From the NCBI GenBank assembly GCA_025929585.1, contig JAICPY010000042.1:1-32668 (forward strand): a DNA stretch of 32,668 bases, in the 5' to 3' direction. The stretch comes from Steroidobacter sp. (lineage in GTDB: Bacteria > Pseudomonadota > Gammaproteobacteria > Steroidobacterales > Steroidobacteraceae). How positions within the stretch are numbered: position 1 is the first letter of the stretch; the number at the start of each line of letters is the position of its first letter. Under the pieces are notes generated by a model. That model worked only from the letters and a program-made list of their open reading frames with translations, was not told the DNA's origin and ran no database searches. The position numbers were made by a program, and so were the translations under genes. Below, piece after piece: positions 1-7,846 of this stretch.

Positions 1-2
1 AC

Positions 3-56
3 GTCTATGACCCTATCGGTCGTTCCTGGTATGCGGGTCTGAACATCTCCTTCTAG
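3..56 (+). CDS. TonB-dependent receptor, C-terminal end only (partial)
   Basis: Only the last 17 codons and the TAG stop are inside the window. The peptide reads YDPIGRSWYAGLNISF at its end: a YD-x-x-GR-x-(F/Y) strand followed by a terminal aromatic residue, the usual last beta-strand of TonB-dependent outer-membrane receptors. The complete receptor at 2191-5094 ends in a closely similar way (YDVLGRRYFVALSYAF). A strong terminator follows at once. The short length is the only reason for doubt. If correct, the sulfotransferase that follows is flanked by receptors on both sides. Confidence 0.7.
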   Translation, partial: VYDPIGRSWYAGLNISF

Positions 57-82
57 CTTAAAAACATCTTCGATACGCGATC

Positions 83-111
83 AAAGGCGGACCTCTAAGG
101 TCCGCCTTTCT
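83..111 (+). terminator. Rho-independent terminator after the partial TonB receptor
   Basis: An 11-bp perfect stem (AAAGGCGGACC at 83-93 with GGTCCGCCTTT at 99-109) closes a 5-base loop. Part of the T-run is contributed by the 3' arm. It separates the receptor from the following TPR-sulfotransferase. Confidence 0.85.
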
Positions 112-160
112 TATGCTCCTTCTTTCAGCGCGCGCGCAGGTATGACGTACACTTCTGCGG

Positions 161-1630
161 GTGAATCTCGCTCAAGAAACCGCGCTTGCCTATCGTGCCT
201 TCGCCGCGGGCAATCATGCCGAAGCAGTCACGCGTGGGCATCGCATCCTGCGTGAATACCCCAGCGACCCTGCGGCGTTGACGTTGATCGGCAGACTCGC
301 GCTCGCGATGGGGGAGCCCGATGTCGCGCATGATGTATTTCAAAAAGTGCTACGAGAGCACCCGCGAATCGCTGCGCTTTGGGTGGATCTCGGATTGGCT
401 TTCAGAGATCTCAATCGACATGAGCAAGCGCTTCAAGCCATGCAGAGCGCGGCTCGCTTGGATGGCCGCGACCGTGCCATTTGGGTGAGGATCGGCGAGA
501 TATATTTATCGTTGAACGATCGTCAGCACGCTGCCGACGCATTTCGCCGAGCGCTCGATCTGGACCCGGATAGCATTGCCGCTTTTCGGGGTTTGTCTCA
601 GGTCGAAGCGCTCGACGCCGATTCCTCTGTGGTGGTTCGATTCGAAGCGCTGAGTGTCGCGCCGCCGTCACTCGAGCCAGCCGCGCTTGCACAACTTCAC
701 TACGCACTGGCGCACATTTACCGGCGCTGCGGCCCGAAGCAGATGTTCATTCGCCACCTGTTTGAGGCCAACGCGCTGCAAAACAGCGCGAGCGCGGATG
801 CGCGTGCTCAATACGAGCGAATGTTCGATCGGCTGGAGGCGGTGTTTACGCGTTCTTTGTTCGCGAAACTGCAGCGTGCCGAAAGTATCGAGCCGACGCC
901 CTTGTTCGTTTTGGGGATGCCGCGCTCGGGAACGACACTGGTGGAGCGGTTGCTCGCGGCACATCGCAGCGTCAAGGCTTGCGGCGAGCTCGAGTACATG
1001 CGCGGTCCATTGCGGCGATCGATCGAACAAGCCACCGGCCGCGTTTTTCCGGAAGGCATGGACACACTGGAACTCCCGCAGCTCAACACGATGGCCCAAG
1101 CATTCGCGCACCGCCTACGCCTCATCGCGCCAGACTCCGCGTACGTCACCGACAAGACTCCCGGCAATTACCACCTGCTGGGCTTGCTGCGTGTGCTCTT
1201 TCCGCGCGGACACATCATTCATGTGCAGCGTGATCCGATGGATACGTGTTTTTCGATTCTGCAGTACCCCTTCGATGAGCGCTCGCCGCACACGTGTGAT
1301 ATCCCATTGCTCGCTTACTCCTACGCACGCTATGCGCGGCTGATGAGGGTGTGGGAAGACCTATTCCCGAGGGAATATCTGACGGTTCGCTATGAGCAGC
1401 TGGTTAGCGATCCGCTGACCATTGGCCGAAAGATGTACGAGCACTGTGGTCTTGATTGGCGAGACGAATACGCGCAAGCGGATGTGAGTGGCGGAGCGGT
1501 GCGCACCTTCAGCGCTCTTCAAGTACGTCAGCCGATTCACACCACCAGCATCGGAGCGTGGCGAGAGTATCAAGAAGCTCTCGAACCCTTGCGATCTGCA
1601 CTAGAGTGGGAGCTCAAGGCGCTCAGCTGA
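161..1630 (+). CDS. TPR-repeat sulfotransferase family protein
   Basis: Predicted two-domain protein of 489 residues. The N-terminal half (about 1-150) is a run of tetratricopeptide helices with alternating A/L/Y and D-P signatures, for example FRRALDLDPDSIAAF, and would bind a partner or substrate. The C-terminal half is a PAPS-dependent sulfotransferase of the Sulfotransfer_3 type: the 5'-phosphosulfate loop is GMPRSGTTLVERLL at about residues 251-264, and the 3'-phosphate-binding segment is HVQRDPMDTCFSIL. No signal peptide is seen, so it is probably cytoplasmic. The start is GTG at 161; an in-frame stop at 143 rules out much extension and no clear Shine-Dalgarno sequence is visible. It lies between two TonB-dependent receptors, a common setting for this family. 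The acceptor of the sulfate is unknown. Confidence 0.88.
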   Translation: MNLAQETALAYRAFAAGNHAEAVTRGHRILREYPSDPAALTLIGRLALAMGEPDVAHDVFQKVLREHPRIAALWVDLGLAFRDLNRHEQALQAMQSAARLDGRDRAIWVRIGEIYLSLNDRQHAADAFRRALDLDPDSIAAFRGLSQVEALDADSSVVVRFEALSVAPPSLEPAALAQLHYALAHIYRRCGPKQMFIRHLFEANALQNSASADARAQYERMFDRLEAVFTRSLFAKLQRAESIEPTPLFVLGMPRSGTTLVERLLAAHRSVKACGELEYMRGPLRRSIEQATGRVFPEGMDTLELPQLNTMAQAFAHRLRLIAPDSAYVTDKTPGNYHLLGLLRVLFPRGHIIHVQRDPMDTCFSILQYPFDERSPHTCDIPLLAYSYARYARLMRVWEDLFPREYLTVRYEQLVSDPLTIGRKMYEHCGLDWRDEYAQADVSGGAVRTFSALQVRQPIHTTSIGAWREYQEALEPLRSALEWELKALS

Positions 1631-1837
1631 GCCAGATCGAATATCGGTCGTGATTGCAAGCACTGACCGGGATCGATGCTCTTGTTGCAAAAAAAATCAT
1701 ACGTAATCGCCACGCAGAGCCTCCGCCGCAGACCGACGATAGGGTCAGCGCCCTATTTGCTGGGCCTTTGGGCGACCTTCGATGTCGCTCGAGTGCATAC
1801 AGGCCGCCAGGTCTACATTATGTCCACGGTCTTCTTC

Positions 1838-1873
1838 CGGCTGTCCTAATACGCCCTTCAGGCCGTTTTTTTT
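1838..1873 (+). terminator. Possible terminator after the TPR-sulfotransferase
   Basis: CGGCTG (1838-1843) can pair with CAGGCCG (1859-1865), with one bulged G, and is followed by eight T residues (1866-1873). The stem is short and lies about 200 bases after the gene, so this is a weak call. Confidence 0.35.
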
Positions 1874-1919
1874 GACATCGGTGGCATTCCGCAGGCCTGC
1901 GACGTAGCGATTGCGCAAC

Positions 1920-1943
1920 ATGTATACAGTGTAGCGTATACAT
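1920..1943. promoter_or_regulatory. Candidate operator: 8-8 inverted repeat
   Basis: ATGTATAC at 1920-1927 and GTATACAT at 1936-1943 form a perfect inverted repeat around an 8-base spacer. The TGTATAC half-site resembles operators of dimeric repressors such as GntR-family proteins. No regulator gene lies nearby, so the regulator is unknown. Confidence 0.45.
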
Positions 1944-2018
1944 CTTACCGTGCAGACGTCGGTCTGGGGCCGGGTTCTTGCACGCTTTTTCCTGAGAATT
2001 CTTCTAGTTCTATCTGTC

Positions 2019-2033
2019 TTGCTAAATTAGCAA
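2019..2033. promoter_or_regulatory. Candidate operator: 7-1-7 palindrome
   Basis: TTGCTAAATTAGCAA is a perfect palindrome around a single A, in the AT-rich part of the leader about 160 bases before the receptor start. It could be a binding site for a dimeric regulator overlapping the promoter. Confidence 0.4.
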
Positions 2034-2175
2034 CGCCGCTTTCATTGCGCTTTTTGCAGTTGTATGCTCGACACCACGCTTAGGTCGCGCAGCAGAGACA
2101 TCCGTCCACGCGCGACTCGAAGAAGGGAGCGCCTGAGGTGCTAAGCATCGGGCCAACACCAAACAAACCCTCTGT

Positions 2176-2181
2176 AGGAGG
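2176..2181 (+). promoter_or_regulatory. Ribosome-binding site of the TonB receptor
   Basis: AGGAGG sits nine bases before the ATG at 2191. It is the clearest Shine-Dalgarno sequence in the window and fixes the start. Most other genes here have weak ones or none. Confidence 0.85.
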
Positions 2182-2190
2182 AGCAATCTA

Positions 2191-5094
2191 ATGTCGACGA
2201 GTAATTCATTACGGCGCGCGGTCCGCTACGCGCTGTTGGCAAGTACCGCTGCGGCTGTCGCCGCGCCGGTATATGCGCAAGACGATGACGTTCAAGAGGT
2301 CGTTGTCACGGGTTCGCGTATCACCAGGCCCGACTATCAATCGGCGAGCCCGATTGTCACGGTCAGCGAAGCGGCATTTCGCGAGACAGGTTCGGCGACA
2401 GTCGAAACCATGCTCAACACGTTGCCGCAGTTCGTCCCTTCGATCACCAACACTTCGAACAATCCTTCGAACGGTGGTCAGGCGAATATCGAGTTGCGCG
2501 GTCTGGGCGTGGAACGCACGCTCGTCTTGTTGGATGGCAAACGCATCGTACCCTCCGGTGCAAGTGGCGCAGTCGACCTGAACATCATCCCGGCTTCGCT
2601 GATCTCGAACGTCGAGGTCATCTCGGGTGGTGCCTCGGCAGCGTACGGTTCCGACGCCGTCGCCGGTGTCGTGAACATCAAGACGCAGGACTTCGAAGGC
2701 TTGCAGTTCGATTCCAACTGGGGTCAAACGACCGAGTCTGACGGACAAGAGTGGCAAGTCGGTCTGACCGGCGGCATGCAGTTCGCCGACGGGCGCGGCA
2801 AGGCTATGATGAATGTGGCCTACGCCGAACGCGATTCTGTGTTGTCCTCGGAGCGCGATTTTTCTAACGTCGCCTATGGCTTCGTAGACGCAGAGACCGG
2901 GTTCATCCCGCAGGGGTCTGGCACCATCGAAGAGGGGTCGGTATCGGTCCCAGCTAGTCAGGCGGCGAAGGATGCTGTGTTTGCGCGATACGGAATCGCA
3001 CCCGGCACAGTCACGGGCAACACGTTTTCCTTCAACCCCGACGGCTCATTGTTTACGACAGGCGACGGAGAAACACCTGGAAGTGTCGTGAACTACCTCG
3101 GTGGCCGCACCGATGTCAGCGATATGCTGTACACGTACAACTTCTCGCCGACGAACTATTTGCAACTGCCCCTGGAGCGCAAGACCGCATTTGGTCGCGT
3201 GAGCTTCGAGATCTCACCGGCTGCGGAAGTTTACGCCCAAGGCATTTGGGCTGACTACGAAGCTGATACTCAGCTGGCGCCTAGCCCTGCAAGCCAAATG
3301 TTCATCCCGGCAACCAATCCCTATATCACGGCCGACTTAGCTGAGTTGCTGGCTTCGCGCGATGACCCTAATGCACCCATCAGCCTGGGTAAGCGTGTGA
3401 GCGAGATGGGTCCGCGATTCGAAAACAATGCGTATGACGTGTATCAGCTCACCGCTGGCATCAAAGGCGAGCTGTTCGGAAGCAACTGGACCTACGATGT
3501 GTACGGTTCGTATGGCGAGGTCAACCTCGACAACGTCCAGTTAGGCAGCGTTTCGCGCACCCGATTTGAAGAGCTGACGTTTGCTGCCGATGGCGGCGCC
3601 TCTATCTGCGGCGGTCTGAACCCATTCGGCATCGGGTCGATCTCGCCGGAGTGTGCTGAGTACATCAAGGTCGATGCACTCAATACCACAGAGGTCAAGC
3701 AAACGATTGCGGAAGCCACTGTGAGTGGTCCGCTGTTCAACTTGCCGGCGGGTGAAGTGTTCACGGCGTTCGGTGCGTTCTACAAAAAGGATGATGCGGC
3801 TTTCATCGCGGATGCGGGTCTGCGCGCAGAGACGACTGGCGCCTTTGGCTTGCCCGTTCGTGCTGATGTCACCGGCTTCAACGCGACCGATGACGTGGTT
3901 GGCGAGACGGATTCCACCGAACTGTATGCCGAAGTGGCGATCCCGCTGTTGGCCAATATGCCCGGGGTGAATAAACTCGAAGCCCGACTCGGCTATCGGT
4001 ATGCGGACTACTCCACCGTTGGCGGAGTGAACTCGTATAAGGGCGAGCTCACCTACGAACCTGTCTCATCATTCTTGGTGCGCGGTTCGTATCAACGTGC
4101 GGTACGCGCGCCGAACATTCAGGAACTGTTCCAGCCGCAGGTGACGAACTTCCCGAGCTTCAACCCACCGGATCCTTGCAATGCGACCAGCCCGCTGCGC
4201 ACTGGACCGAACGGCGCCCAGATCCGTGAGCTGTGCTTGGCGCAGGGCCTGCCCACTTCACTGATCGACAACTTCAACTATGCGAACCAGCAGGTCGAAG
4301 GTTTGTCGGGTGGTAATCCGGACCTGCAGGAAGAAACCGCGGATACGATCACCTTCGGCCTGGTGTTCAGACCGCAACTTGCCAACGGCGATCTCAGCGC
4401 GTCGATCGATTGGTATGACATCGAGATCGAAGATGCCATCGACGATGTCTCTGCAGAAACGTTCGTCGACCGTTGCTATGACGTTGCGTACAACCCAACG
4501 CTATCGACCGACAACTTCTACTGCGCCTTCTTCACGCGCAACACCTTCAATGGTGAAATCACGGATGCTGCGGAAGTTGAAAACAATATCGGTGCGATTC
4601 GTACCCGCGGTATCGACGTGCAGGTGGATTGGGGATTGGACGTAGGTCCGGGCCGCTTCGGATTGAACTGGGCTGCATCGTGGCTCGACAACTTCGACAT
4701 TCAAGAGCTGCCTGGCGATCCGTTCTCGATCTACGGCGGTACGATCGGCACCGACGTTGCCACGGCCCATCCTGAATGGAAATGGACCACAACGCTGCGA
4801 TACGGCATCGCAGGCGCCGACATTTCCGCACGCTGGAGATACATCGACAGCATGCAGGATGAAGGCGAGCCGGAGTTCAAAGTGGGCGCCGAGAACTACT
4901 TCGACGTCACCGCGAGCTATGGTTTCAGCCAGGGAATGTTGGACGGATTGGTCGTGCGGACAGGTGTCACGAACCTGACCGACGTGGATCCGCCTCTGTA
5001 TCCGAGCTATGTTCAGTCGAATACCGATCCATCTACTTACGATGTGCTAGGACGGCGCTACTTCGTTGCCTTGTCATATGCCTTTGGGCGATAA
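2191..5094 (+). CDS. TonB-dependent outer-membrane receptor
   Basis: Outer-membrane active transporter of 967 residues, powered by TonB-ExbBD. Residues 1-29 form a signal peptide ending VYA-Q. A TonB-box-like segment (DVQEVVVTGSRI) begins near residue 33. The plug domain (about 45-165) includes NIELRGLGVERTLVLLDGK and SAAYGSDAVAGVVNI. The rest is a 22-strand barrel with long loops. Cysteine pairs in several loops (GGASICGG with SPECAEY, DPCNATS with ELCLAQG, DRCYDV with NFYCAFF) probably form disulfides. It ends YDVLGRRYFVALSYAFGR, with two residues after the usual terminal Phe. The type is the large xanthomonad/Caulobacter-style receptor rather than a classic siderophore receptor. The ligand cannot be told from sequence; neighbouring sulfotransferases and oxygenases hint at a modified peptide or glycan. 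Confidence 0.95.
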   Translation: MSTSNSLRRAVRYALLASTAAAVAAPVYAQDDDVQEVVVTGSRITRPDYQSASPIVTVSEAAFRETGSATVETMLNTLPQFVPSITNTSNNPSNGGQANIELRGLGVERTLVLLDGKRIVPSGASGAVDLNIIPASLISNVEVISGGASAAYGSDAVAGVVNIKTQDFEGLQFDSNWGQTTESDGQEWQVGLTGGMQFADGRGKAMMNVAYAERDSVLSSERDFSNVAYGFVDAETGFIPQGSGTIEEGSVSVPASQAAKDAVFARYGIAPGTVTGNTFSFNPDGSLFTTGDGETPGSVVNYLGGRTDVSDMLYTYNFSPTNYLQLPLERKTAFGRVSFEISPAAEVYAQGIWADYEADTQLAPSPASQMFIPATNPYITADLAELLASRDDPNAPISLGKRVSEMGPRFENNAYDVYQLTAGIKGELFGSNWTYDVYGSYGEVNLDNVQLGSVSRTRFEELTFAADGGASICGGLNPFGIGSISPECAEYIKVDALNTTEVKQTIAEATVSGPLFNLPAGEVFTAFGAFYKKDDAAFIADAGLRAETTGAFGLPVRADVTGFNATDDVVGETDSTELYAEVAIPLLANMPGVNKLEARLGYRYADYSTVGGVNSYKGELTYEPVSSFLVRGSYQRAVRAPNIQELFQPQVTNFPSFNPPDPCNATSPLRTGPNGAQIRELCLAQGLPTSLIDNFNYANQQVEGLSGGNPDLQEETADTITFGLVFRPQLANGDLSASIDWYDIEIEDAIDDVSAETFVDRCYDVAYNPTLSTDNFYCAFFTRNTFNGEITDAAEVENNIGAIRTRGIDVQVDWGLDVGPGRFGLNWAASWLDNFDIQELPGDPFSIYGGTIGTDVATAHPEWKWTTTLRYGIAGADISARWRYIDSMQDEGEPEFKVGAENYFDVTASYGFSQGMLDGLVVRTGVTNLTDVDPPLYPSYVQSNTDPSTYDVLGRRYFVALSYAFGR

Positions 5095-5118
5095 ACGAAG
5101 TCGACCCTGAAATGGGTA

Positions 5119-5150
5119 AACGGCGGGTCATCTGACCCGCCGTTTTTTTA
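5119..5150 (+). terminator. Rho-independent terminator after the TonB receptor
   Basis: A 12-bp perfect stem (AACGGCGGGTCA at 5119-5130, complement at 5133-5144) is followed by a run of seven T residues (5143-5149). It isolates the receptor from the sulfotransferase pair. Confidence 0.9.
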
Positions 5151-5287
5151 TCTTGGTAGGTTGTGTCGAAAGGTCCATCCACGGACTTTCCGAACATCGC
5201 TTGTGAAAAGCGTATGTTTTCACTCGCTCACGATGCAGACTCAAACCATTGTGGGGTACGGTCCCGCATCGAAGGTGCCTTGCGCCC

Positions 5288-6097
5288 ATGGTTGCTGCGA
5301 ACCTAGGTAATCCGATTTTCATAGGCGGCGTGCCACGCTCGGGAACGACGCTGCTGCGTGTCGTGTTGGATACGCATCCCAAAATATTCTGCGGCACTGA
5401 GCTTCGAGCCGTTCATGCGCTCGCAACCCTCTGGTCTTCTGCCGATCAACGTTCCGGGCAGCTGTTGAATGACGCTTACGCTGTTCCTAGCGACTCTCTG
5501 CGCAGGATATTCGCAGATCTAATCATGTCCTTTCTCACGCCTGCCTGGGCGAAGAGCGGCAAAGCTCGAGTGGCTGAGAAGACACCTTCCAATGTGTTGG
5601 TATTCCCGCAACTGCACGCCTTGTTTCCGAACAGTCCGTTGATTCATGTCTTGCGCGATGTGCGCGATGTAGTCGCGTCGCGTCTGGAGCGCGATAAGGA
5701 ACGATCAAGCTCGTCCGTGGATAGCGTCGGGTTGGCCCGACTTCGAGCGCGGGAATGGGCGGATACGATGCGGATCCGCCGCGAAATGCTCGATCATCCG
5801 GATCGATCTCGCGTCTACCATGAGCTTCGATACGAGGACTTGGTGCGCGCTCCCCAGCAGACACTCACGCCCATGTTCGAGTTTATCGGCGAAGCGTTCG
5901 ACCCAGTCGTTCTGGGATTTCATCAGGTCAAACGCAATGTGAGTGGTACGGAGGAATGGAGTGCCGAGGCTGTCAGCCGTTCGATCTTCACCACCTCAGT
6001 GGGACGCGGCAGAACGACGCTCAGTCCGGCGGAGCTCGATGCCGTAATGACCGAGGCGGGCGCAACCTTGCACGAGCTTGGGTATGACGAGCGCTGA
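5288..6097 (+). CDS. Sulfotransferase family protein
   Basis: PAPS-dependent sulfotransferase of about 269 residues without TPRs. The 5'-phosphosulfate loop GVPRSGTTLLRVVL lies at residues 14-27 and the 3'-phosphate segment HVLRDVRDVVASRL near the middle, followed by YEDLVRAP. These are standard PAPS-binding features of the Sulfotransfer_3 group, which includes protein-tyrosine sulfotransferases. I chose ATG 5288 because the conserved fold starts just after it and AAGGTG lies ten bases upstream; an in-frame TTG at 5249 would add 13 residues. It overlaps the next sulfotransferase by about 14 bases, so the two are probably translated from one message. Substrate unknown. Confidence 0.88.
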   Translation: MVAANLGNPIFIGGVPRSGTTLLRVVLDTHPKIFCGTELRAVHALATLWSSADQRSGQLLNDAYAVPSDSLRRIFADLIMSFLTPAWAKSGKARVAEKTPSNVLVFPQLHALFPNSPLIHVLRDVRDVVASRLERDKERSSSSVDSVGLARLRAREWADTMRIRREMLDHPDRSRVYHELRYEDLVRAPQQTLTPMFEFIGEAFDPVVLGFHQVKRNVSGTEEWSAEAVSRSIFTTSVGRGRTTLSPAELDAVMTEAGATLHELGYDER

Positions 6098-6929
6098 AAT
6101 GAAACCGATCGAAACTCAGCCCAGCTCGATCGAGCTTCGTGATCCACTCATTGTGTGCGGTGCGCTACGAACGGGGGTGCGGCTGGTCGGTGCTCTCTTG
6201 GATAGTAATTCCGGGTTCGCAAGTGGCCCCGAGCTGCCCTTCGTCGTGACGATGGCGCACCAGTGGCGCGACCTCGACGCGACGCTAGGCCTCAATCACG
6301 AAAAGCACTACGGGGTTTCCAGGGAAGCCAGTCGCGAAGCTTTCCGGGTCGCAATCTTGAAGCTGTTTGCGCCCCGGCTCATCGAGATGCGCAAACCGAG
6401 TTTCGTTTTACAATCGTTTGCCGCCGCGATTTCTTTGGAGGTGTTCGGGAAATTGTTCCCCGCGGCGAAGTTCGTCCTGATGGTTCGCGATCCCCGTGAT
6501 GTCGCGCTTTCGTTACTGCGATGCCAGTGGCGAAATCCCCGCGATGGTCGCCCGCTCCCTTATACGCAAGACGTGCAATCCGGGGCGCGGTTCTGGGTGG
6601 AGTTCAATTCAATGATTGCGCGCAGCGTCGGGGCCTTGAACGCGCCCGGCCGCTTGCTCTGGGTACGCTACGAAGATCTCTGCTTGAATCCAGGAAGCTG
6701 CTTGGATCGCCTTGCCAAGTTCATTGACACTCCGAGAATCGATCCCAGTATTGCAGAGAGCTCGGCCGGGTTAGTGGCGCATTCCTCGGATGAACCGCAT
6801 CCGGCTTTACGTGTCGGAAGCCTAGATCCCGCGAGCGTGGGCCGCTGGCGCACTCAGCTCGCCGGCCGCGACATCGCCGCCATCGAGAGCATCACGGCGC
6901 CGCTACGCGGAAAGTTTGGCTATGGATGA
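6084..6929 (+). CDS. Sulfotransferase-like protein with degenerate PAPS loop
   Basis: About 281 residues, homologous in layout to the preceding gene. The position of the 5'-phosphosulfate loop reads GALRTGVRLVGALL (residues 26-39), so PRSGTT has become LRTGVR: the proline and three of the hydroxyl residues that hold the phosphosulfate are changed. The 3'-phosphate segment (MVRDPRDVALSLLRCQ) and the later RYEDLCLNP motif are intact. It may be inactive, bind a different nucleotide, or act as a partner of the intact enzyme it overlaps. Starts at ATG 6084 (used here), ATG 6099 just after the upstream stop, and TTG 6078 are all possible. No frameshift is seen and the frame is open to its end. Confidence 0.82.
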   Translation: MTSAEMKPIETQPSSIELRDPLIVCGALRTGVRLVGALLDSNSGFASGPELPFVVTMAHQWRDLDATLGLNHEKHYGVSREASREAFRVAILKLFAPRLIEMRKPSFVLQSFAAAISLEVFGKLFPAAKFVLMVRDPRDVALSLLRCQWRNPRDGRPLPYTQDVQSGARFWVEFNSMIARSVGALNAPGRLLWVRYEDLCLNPGSCLDRLAKFIDTPRIDPSIAESSAGLVAHSSDEPHPALRVGSLDPASVGRWRTQLAGRDIAAIESITAPLRGKFGYG

Positions 6930-6930
6930 A

Positions 6931-7125
6931 CGGGTGACGAGGTGCTGGATTCACTACGGTGAAAGTGATGACGTGATGAGGTGATAAAGTGATGACGACA
7001 GAGCCACAAAGCGCGGCCACCTTGAGGCAAGGTACGTCATCCGGTGCAATCTACTCGTAGCTCCTCATTCCGTCACCGCCTCTCGACTCTGGCCTTATCA
7101 CCTCATTACTTATCACCCCATCACT
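6931..7125. repeat. Inward-facing octad hairpin element A
   Basis: The left arm has four exact octads (GTGATGAC 6965, GTGATGAG 6973, GTGATAAA 6981, GTGATGAC 6989) and ends in core GACAGAGC (6997-7004). The right arm begins at core ACTCTGGC (7086-7093) and continues with CTTATCAC/CCCATCAC-type units to 7125, one of them seven bases long. Weaker units (GGTGACGA, GGTGCTGG) extend the left arm back to within a few bases of the sulfotransferase stop. The right arm ends seven bases before the ATG at 7133. The element occupies essentially the whole 203-base spacer, with a loop of about 81 bases. Confidence 0.8.
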
Positions 7126-7132
7126 TTTCCGC

Positions 7133-7846
7133 ATGCCCATTCACCTCGCTTGCGAAGCCAACCTTGCCCAGATTGCACAGCTGTATGCTCGAGTCGGGCG
7201 TGTGCACATCTGTCCTGCGCTCGATCCGCAAAGCGCCGAAGAAGCGTATCGCAGCTTGCAGCAAGAAGTACCTTGGCAGCTGCATCTAAACGATGGCGAG
7301 AAATCGTTCGACCTTGCGCAGGAACAAATAAGGGTGATTCCTGAAGCAACGCAAGTGATGTTGCACGAGCGAGTGCATGCGAATGCGCAGCAGGGATTCC
7401 AGTATCTGTTCGACAACTTTCCTCTGTCGGATGCGCATGCGTTGCAGCGCAATCTGGATTTGTACGCGATGCGTGTGTTCGAGTTCTTGAATTCGGAGCG
7501 CTTCCTGAATTTCGCGCGGCGGGCAACGGGACGGGCCGACATTGCTTTTGCCGATGCGCAGGCAACCGCGTATCGACCGGGGCATTTCTTGACTCAGCAT
7601 GATGACTCCGCCACGGGCAAGGAGCGGATCGCTGCGTATGTGCTGAACCTGACGCCTCGGTGGCACGCAGACTGGGGCGGAATTCTCAACTTCCTGGATG
7701 CGGACGGGCATGTGGCCGAAGGCTATACACCCGTATTCAATGCTCTGAATCTGTTCAAGGTCCCGCAGCCGCACACCGTCAGTTACGTGACGCCCTTTGC
7801 TCAGGGAATTCGTTACAGCATCACTGGTTGGCTGCGCGCGAAATGA
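7133..7846 (+). CDS. 2-oxoglutarate/Fe(II)-dependent oxygenase (prolyl-hydroxylase-like)
   Basis: Predicted non-haem iron dioxygenase of 237 residues that would hydroxylate a protein or peptide residue using 2-oxoglutarate and O2. The facial triad is visible: QHDDS gives H156 and D158, and PHTVSYV gives the distal H214. R227 in IRYSITGWL would bind 2-oxoglutarate. YRPGHFLTQHDD and the WGGILNFL strand fit the prolyl 4-hydroxylase/Ofd1-like group. No signal peptide. There is no Shine-Dalgarno sequence: the C-rich arm of the repeat element runs almost to the ATG. The stop overlaps the start of the next gene (ATGA), so the two oxygenases are translationally coupled. Function with the sulfotransferases (hydroxylate, then sulfate) is inference. 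Confidence 0.88.
   Translation: MPIHLACEANLAQIAQLYARVGRVHICPALDPQSAEEAYRSLQQEVPWQLHLNDGEKSFDLAQEQIRVIPEATQVMLHERVHANAQQGFQYLFDNFPLSDAHALQRNLDLYAMRVFEFLNSERFLNFARRATGRADIAFADAQATAYRPGHFLTQHDDSATGKERIAAYVLNLTPRWHADWGGILNFLDADGHVAEGYTPVFNALNLFKVPQPHTVSYVTPFAQGIRYSITGWLRAK

Larger units (their letters stand above)
1631..2190 (+). promoter_or_regulatory. Long regulatory leader upstream of the TonB receptor
   Basis: A 560-base spacer with no convincing gene; short open frames here lack coding character. It holds a possible weak terminator (1838-1873), an 8-8 inverted repeat (1920-1943), a 7-1-7 palindrome (2019-2033) and a strong ribosome-binding site (2176-2181), each listed separately. I could not settle on a -35/-10 pair. 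Its AT-richer stretch around 1985-2075 is the likeliest promoter zone. It has none of the heptad/octad elements found in later spacers. Confidence 0.5.

Noticed and set aside
1654-1875. Small open frame after the TPR-sulfotransferase
   Set aside because: No ribosome-binding site, irregular composition, and it overlaps the probable terminator and leader.
7044-7289. Open frame across element A into the first oxygenase
   Set aside because: It is translated repeat arm followed by an out-of-frame part of the real gene.
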